A stretch of 18,952 nucleotides of DNA, from contig JAQBEX010000191.1 in NCBI GenBank assembly GCA_032123675.1, forward strand, positions 1 to 18,952. Reading direction: 5' to 3'. The translations under genes and the position numbers were made by a program. Shown one piece after another: positions 16,048 through 18,952 of the stretch. Below the pieces are notes generated by a model, which saw only the letters and a program-made list of their open reading frames with translations, had not been told where the DNA came from and did not search any database. Every line of letters starts with the position of its first letter. The first letter of the stretch is position 1. The stretch comes from Prado023 sp032123675 (GTDB lineage: Bacteria; Actinomycetota; Actinomycetes; S36-B12; CAIYMF01).

Positions 16048-16165
16048 CAGCCCGCCAGGTGCTCCGACTCGCTCCGCCTCTGGGGAGGGCGGCGCTCACG
16101 GTTGCGGGACAGCGCCGGATTCGCACCGGCTTCCCCTGGATTCAGACTGTGGTTTCGTGCCCCCA
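16040..16165 (-). ncRNA. Cobalamin (adenosylcobalamin-class) riboswitch
   Basis: The minus strand shows the B12-box core AAGCCGGTGCGAATCCGG followed by CGCTGTCCCGCAACCGTGA (core about 16096-16135), preceded by the GGGGAA element. The 3' conserved element GAGTCGGAGCACCTGGC lies at 16054-16070, resembling the usual GAGTCAGGATACCTGCC. Core, variable middle and 3' element are present in the right order and spacing, so the aptamer looks complete. It precedes the SCO2322-family gene by about 90 nt and would lower expression of the uptake/salvage operon when adenosylcobalamin is abundant. The outer ends are approximate because the P1 helix is not certain. Confidence 0.95.
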
Positions 16166-16166
16166 C

Positions 16167-16172
16167 AGATTA
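16167..16172 (-). promoter_or_regulatory. Putative -10 box of the cobalamin operon
   Basis: TAATCT is the best TANNNT match in the 280-nt divergent gap (15952-16231). It would start the RNA near 16160, just before the riboswitch. It sits inside a perfect 6-bp dyad (CTGTGG/CCACAG, 16147-16168, overlapping its last two bases). No clear -35 is seen. The rest of the gap is riboswitch leader and the start region of the macro gene. Confidence 0.5.
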
Positions 16173-16218
16173 GCCCATCAGCGGTGCCGTTCCGGCCGCA
16201 GGTGGTCCGCCGATGCGA

Positions 16219-16224
16219 CACACT
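16219..16224 (+). promoter_or_regulatory. Possible -10-like hexamer of the macro-domain gene
   Basis: CACACT keeps A2 and T6 of TANNNT and ends 7 nt before ATG 16232. There is no Shine-Dalgarno. Leaderless start is inferred from position only. Confidence 0.35.
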
Positions 16225-16231
16225 GGCACCC

Positions 16232-16756
16232 ATGAGCGTGCGGCTGATCGTGGGTGACATCACTGCGTTCCCGGCGGATGCGATCGTCAACGCAGCCAAC
16301 AACGGGCTGCTCGGCGGCGGGGGAGTTGACGGTGCAATCCACCGGGCTGGCGGTCCGTCCATCCTGGCTGAGTGCCGCACCCTGCGCCGGACCACGCTGC
16401 CCGACGGCCTGCCCACGGGCCAGGCAGTCGCGACGACGGCCGGGGACCTACCCGCACGCTGGGTGATCCACACCGTCGGTCCGGTGTACTCCGGCTCGCC
16501 CGAGGACCCCGAGCTGCTCGCCTCCGCGCATCGCACCAGCCTCGGGCTGGCGCGGCACCTGGGCGCACGGTCCATCGCCTTCCCGGCGATCTCGACCGGT
16601 GTCTACGGCTACCCGGTCGGCCTGGCTGCACCGATCGCCCTGTCCGAGGCAGCCGCCGCGGCTGACCTGGCCGTCACCTTCGTGCTGTTCAGCGAGCCCG
16701 CCCGCGAAGCGTTCCAGGCTGCGGCTGCGGTGGCCGGAGTGCAGATCGCGGAGTAG
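16232..16756 (+). CDS. Macro-domain protein (MacroD/YmdB-type O-acetyl-ADP-ribose deacetylase / ADP-ribosyl hydrolase)
   Basis: A single macro domain of 174 residues that should bind ADP-ribose and remove acyl or ADP-ribosyl groups. Visible in order: GDIT (8-11, adenine contact), DAIVNAAN (16-23), GGGGVDGAIHRAGG (28-41) with the catalytic-loop Asp33, TAGDLPARWVIHTVGP (69-84) and the phosphate loop FPAISTGVYGYP (117-128). These are the MacroD-like signatures, complete and of normal length. The frame is open back to 15884, but that part is antisense to the riboswitch leader; ATG 16232 is the first Met of the family N-terminus. It is divergent from the cobalamin operon and converges with the next gene. 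A link to cobalamin metabolism is not supported. Confidence 0.93.
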   Translation: MSVRLIVGDITAFPADAIVNAANNGLLGGGGVDGAIHRAGGPSILAECRTLRRTTLPDGLPTGQAVATTAGDLPARWVIHTVGPVYSGSPEDPELLASAHRTSLGLARHLGARSIAFPAISTGVYGYPVGLAAPIALSEAAAAADLAVTFVLFSEPAREAFQAAAAVAGVQIAE

Positions 16757-16757
16757 A

Positions 16758-16782
16758 AGGGCTCGCCACGAAACTGGGCCCT
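16758..16782. terminator. Weak inverted repeat between two convergent genes (possible terminator)
   Basis: AGGGC (16758-16762) and GCCCT (16778-16782) can pair with a 15-nt loop in the 32-nt space between the macro gene and the convergent gene at 16789. The short stem and absent U-tract make this tentative. Confidence 0.25.
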
Positions 16783-16788
16783 CGCAGC

Positions 16789-17721
16789 TCAGCGGTCCCA
16801 CCAGCGCAGGACCCGCAGCGCGCGCAGCGTGGTCCACCGGCTCGGGCCCCGGGACTCCATCGCGAACCACTGGCGGCCCGGCCAGGCACGGTAGAACGGC
16901 CACATCCCGTCGGGTCGGCGTGCCCGGCGAAGCGTCTCAATCGAATCCGCCAGGCGCGCATCCCGGGGTGCCCCCACGGCGCGGAAGTGCTCGAGTCCGC
17001 GCAGGTCGTCGAAGTGCCACTGCGGCGGGAACGGGTAGCGGGTGAAGGCCGCGTCGACCGCCTGGCCGGTGCGATGGGAGCGCGAGAGCCGGTGGTCGAG
17101 GAAGAAGCCCTGGCCGGTGCTCATCGCCGCATCCACCTCGATGCAGCCCCCTGCGCGGCCGTAGAGGTCCAGCGCCTCCAGCACGGTGATCGAGGTGTGG
17201 AACGAGCCGTGCCGGGAGCCGCTGCGGATCGTCTCGCAGTTCCAGCCCCCGTCGGCCAGCTGTTGCTCGAGCAGCCACTCGACGGTCGGACCGAGCCGCG
17301 CGTCGGCCACGCCGAAGTACGCGGACAGCGCGACCAGCATGCCGGTGATGCAGGTCTCGGGCTCCCGGATGCTCTTTGCGAACGTCAGCCCGCCGTCGTA
17401 CCAGCGGGCCGAGGCCCACAACTGGTGGCAGCCGGCGAGGGCGCGCTCGTCACCCGGCGGCAACCCCAGGCGCAGCAGAAGCAGGAGGGTGTAGGTCGTG
17501 GAGGTCCACTTCGGGCTGTACAGGGCCCCGGCCCACAGGCCATCGGGGTCCTGGGCGGCCAGCAGGCGCGCACCCCAACCCTGCGTGGCGACCCGGTCGC
17601 GCTCGGCCACGACGTCGCCGGGCGGTGCGTCGAGCAGGTCGGCCATGACCTGCCACCGGACGGCCGGGTCGCCCGCCATGAGCCAGTCGTGGATCAGTGC
17701 CTCGTCATCCGTGTGCGCCAT
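16789..17721 (-). CDS. Squalene-cyclase/prenyltransferase-like alpha/alpha-barrel protein, function unknown
   Basis: A 310-residue soluble protein. It has spaced repeat motifs of the terpene-cyclase/prenyltransferase alpha/alpha-toroid type: QDPDGLW (57-63), QLADGGW (154-160) and RRPDGMW (278-284), each followed by a helix-rich stretch. It lacks a DXDD catalytic motif of squalene-hopene cyclases and a recognisable zinc site of protein prenyltransferases, so neither activity should be assumed. Trp and Arg are abundant near the C-terminus. Automatic annotation would probably call it a prenyltransferase or hypothetical protein. ATG 17721 was preferred over GTG 17730 because AGGTG lies 6 nt before it. 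It is divergent from the aldo/keto reductase across 79 nt holding an inverted repeat. Confidence 0.75.
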   Translation of the reverse strand: MAHTDDEALIHDWLMAGDPAVRWQVMADLLDAPPGDVVAERDRVATQGWGARLLAAQDPDGLWAGALYSPKWTSTTYTLLLLLRLGLPPGDERALAGCHQLWASARWYDGGLTFAKSIREPETCITGMLVALSAYFGVADARLGPTVEWLLEQQLADGGWNCETIRSGSRHGSFHTSITVLEALDLYGRAGGCIEVDAAMSTGQGFFLDHRLSRSHRTGQAVDAAFTRYPFPPQWHFDDLRGLEHFRAVGAPRDARLADSIETLRRARRPDGMWPFYRAWPGRQWFAMESRGPSRWTTLRALRVLRWWDR

Positions 17722-17760
17722 CGCGATCACCTGTCATCCATGTCCCTGCCATCATCGTGC

Positions 17761-17779
17761 GGATCGACCATGGCGATCC
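17761..17779. promoter_or_regulatory. Inverted repeat in the divergent gap (possible shared operator)
   Basis: GGATCG-N7-CGATCC is a perfect 6+6 dyad in the 79-nt gap between two divergent genes, 21 nt upstream of the aldo/keto reductase ATG. This is where a regulator of both genes could bind. No regulator gene is nearby, and chance occurrence in such a gap is possible. Confidence 0.3.
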
Positions 17780-17788
17780 ATCCGGTGA

Positions 17789-17794
17789 CATGCT
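17789..17794 (+). promoter_or_regulatory. Possible -10-like hexamer of the aldo/keto reductase gene
   Basis: CATGCT keeps A2 and T6 of TANNNT and ends 6 nt before ATG 17801. No Shine-Dalgarno is seen before either ATG 17801 or the in-frame GTG 17795, which favours a leaderless start at the ATG. Confidence 0.35.
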
Positions 17795-17800
17795 GTGTCG

Positions 17801-18778
17801 ATGCGCAATCTCATCCTGCGAACTGGTGACGCCCTCCCGGCCATGGGCCTGGGCACCTGGAAGATCGCGAAGGACGTGACCGCCGAGACGGTGTACCGGG
17901 CGATCGGGCATGGGTACCGGCATTTGGATTGCGCCTGCGACTACGGCAACGAGGTCGAGGTCGGCCGGGGGATCGCCCGCGCGCTGGCCGAGGGCCTGGT
18001 GACCCGCGACGAGCTCTGGATCACGTCGAAGCTCTGGAACACCTACCACCGTCCGGAGCATGTGGAGCCGGCGATCCGGCGATCGATGTCCGACCTCGGC
18101 GTGGACTACCTGGACCTCTACCTCATCCACTTCCCGATCTCGCTGAAGTACGTGCCGTTCGAGGATCGCTACCCGCCGGACTGGCTCTTCGACCCGGATG
18201 CCGAGGACGCGCGGATGGAGTTCGATCCGGTCCCGATCGCCGAGACATGGGCGGCGATGGAGCCGCTGGCTGACGCGGGGCTTGCGCGCAACCTGGGTGT
18301 CTGCAACATGACCACCGGGTTCGTCACCGACCTGCTGGCCAGCGCGCGCATCAAGCCCGCGGTGCTGCAGGTGGAGATGCATCCGTACCTGACCCAGGAA
18401 CGGCTCGTCCGCTTCGCGACGCAGAACGACATCGCTGTGACGGCGTTCTCGCCGCTGGGAGCCGGCAGCTACGTGCCCATGGGGATGGCATCGCAGAGCC
18501 AGTCGGCGCTGGCGGACCCGGCCGTGCTCGACATCGCCGGGCGGACGGGCGCTACGCCTGCCCAGGTGTTGCTCGGTTGGGGCATGCAACGGGGGACGAG
18601 TGTCATCGTCAAGAGCTCGTCGGATGCGCACCTGCGCGAGAACCTCGGCGCGGGCGAACTGGTCCTGTCCGAGCTGGACATGGCAGCCGTCAGCGAGTTG
18701 AACCGGAACCTTCGGTTCAACGATCCAGGCCAGTTCTGCGAGGCGGCGTTCGACACGTTCTGCCCCATCTTCGACTGA
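17801..18778 (+). CDS. Aldo/keto reductase, xylose-reductase-like
   Basis: NAD(P)H-dependent carbonyl reductase with an (alpha/beta)8 barrel, 325 residues. The catalytic tetrad is complete: Asp43 and Tyr48 in HLDCACDYGNE, Lys77 in ITSKLWN, His110 in LIHFPI. LIHFPISLKYVPFEDRYPP is strikingly like the aldose/xylose reductase branch rather than typical bacterial 2,5-diketogluconate reductases, and a long C-terminal loop (about 290-325, ending FCPIFD) fits. Departures from the usual pattern: the cofactor motif reads IVKSSS (Lys271) instead of IPKS, and LGVCNM replaces IGVSNF. Cofactor preference cannot be read safely. The substrate is likely a sugar or other aldehyde; pentose reduction is possible but unproven. 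Confidence 0.92.
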   Translation: MRNLILRTGDALPAMGLGTWKIAKDVTAETVYRAIGHGYRHLDCACDYGNEVEVGRGIARALAEGLVTRDELWITSKLWNTYHRPEHVEPAIRRSMSDLGVDYLDLYLIHFPISLKYVPFEDRYPPDWLFDPDAEDARMEFDPVPIAETWAAMEPLADAGLARNLGVCNMTTGFVTDLLASARIKPAVLQVEMHPYLTQERLVRFATQNDIAVTAFSPLGAGSYVPMGMASQSQSALADPAVLDIAGRTGATPAQVLLGWGMQRGTSVIVKSSSDAHLRENLGAGELVLSELDMAAVSELNRNLRFNDPGQFCEAAFDTFCPIFD

Positions 18779-18790
18779 CGCAGGAAGACC

Positions 18791-18830
18791 GCTGGGCCGG
18801 GGTCCGGTCCCGCTTCGACCTGACCCCAGC
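18791..18830. terminator. Imperfect stem-loop between convergent aldo/keto reductase and dodecin-like genes
   Basis: GCTGGGCCGGGGTC can pair with GACCCCAGC (with a bulge of about 5 nt) in the 64-nt convergent gap 18779-18842, giving a GC-rich hairpin in either direction. No U-tract is present on either side. A bidirectional terminator is plausible by position. Confidence 0.35.
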
Positions 18831-18842
18831 TCCGCGGGGGGC

Positions 18843-18952
18843 TCAGTCGGCCTTGTACTTGAAGGACACGCTCAGCTTGGTGCGGTAGAGCATCTCGCCG
18901 CCGCCGAGGTCGATGTCCAGTTCGACGACCTCGGCCACCCTGAGGTCGCGCA
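18843..18952 (-). CDS. Dodecin-like protein, C-terminal 35 residues (cut by window edge)
   Basis: The minus strand reads RDLRVAEVVELDIDLG, then GGEMLYRTKLSVSFKYKAD and a TGA at 18845-18843. The pattern of a central strand followed by a final strand with Val-Ser-Phe-Lys is that of the C-terminal half of dodecins, small (about 70 residues) 12-mer flavin-storage proteins. Only about half the protein is visible; the conserved flavin-stacking Trp would lie outside. Identification rests on a short stretch recalled from memory. Confidence 0.65.
   Translation of the reverse strand, partial: RDLRVAEVVELDIDLGGGEMLYRTKLSVSFKYKAD

Noticed and set aside
16147..16168. CTGTGG-N10-CCACAG dyad as a transcription-factor operator on the cobalamin promoter
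   Set aside because: It overlaps the riboswitch 5' end and could simply be RNA structure; nothing points to a DNA-binding regulator here.
15884..16231. Upstream extension of the macro-domain frame
   Set aside because: It runs antisense through the riboswitch leader; the macro domain starts at ATG 16232.
1..18952. Genomic island, phage, IS element, CRISPR array or toxin-antitoxin pair
   Set aside because: No integrase, transposase, tRNA, direct-repeat array or short toxin/antitoxin pair is visible, and base composition and codon style are even across the window.

Overview
The window is GC-rich throughout and tightly packed. Its genes are typical of a high-GC Actinomycetota: a combined E2/Lpd/PepA block, a cobalamin ECF transporter with two fused ATPase domains, a CobU carrying an N-terminal metallo-beta-lactamase domain, and a SCO2322-family surface protein. 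The genus cannot be named from this sequence. There are no rRNA or tRNA genes, insertion sequences, phage genes or CRISPR arrays.

Left part (1-5000): on the minus strand, pepA (leucyl aminopeptidase), lpdA (dihydrolipoamide dehydrogenase) and the N-terminal two thirds of a dihydrolipoamide acyltransferase (E2, two lipoyl domains; truncated by the window edge). These are central carbon / 2-oxoacid dehydrogenase functions. Divergent from pepA on the plus strand is gcvT (glycine cleavage T-protein). GcvT works with lipoylated H-protein and dihydrolipoamide dehydrogenase, so it fits the neighbouring lpdA.

Middle (5012-8167, minus): a META-domain lipoprotein with a C-terminal I78-inhibitor-like module, and a complete GH3 beta-glucosidase.

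Core of interest (8284-16172, minus): a seven-gene cobalamin uptake and salvage operon behind a clear adenosylcobalamin-class riboswitch. The order is riboswitch, SCO2322-family secreted/anchored protein, ECF T component, fused double ECF ATPase, ECF S component, PhnP-like MBL::CobU fusion, CobT, CobS. Every junction after the leader is a 2-nt gap or an overlap of 1, 4 or 22 nt, so the genes are almost certainly co-transcribed and translationally coupled. Together they would import a corrinoid and attach the lower ligand (CobU activates adenosylcobinamide, CobT activates dimethylbenzimidazole, CobS joins them).

Right part (16232-18952): a macro-domain ADP-ribosyl hydrolase-type protein (+), an uncharacterised squalene-cyclase-like alpha/alpha-barrel protein (-), a xylose-reductase-like aldo/keto reductase (+), and the C-terminal end of a dodecin-like flavin-binding protein (-, cut by the window edge).

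Two regulatory themes emerge. Five genes that start their own transcription unit (pepA, gcvT, the lipoprotein, the macro protein, the AKR) lack a Shine-Dalgarno sequence but have a -10-like hexamer (NANNNT, two of them full TANNNT) 6-7 nt before the start codon, suggesting leaderless mRNAs. sucB, lpdA, GH3 and the first gene of the riboswitch operon have good Shine-Dalgarno sequences. I did not find a wholly new system. The most promising lead is the cobalamin operon, with its MBL::CobU fusion and its surface protein of unknown function.
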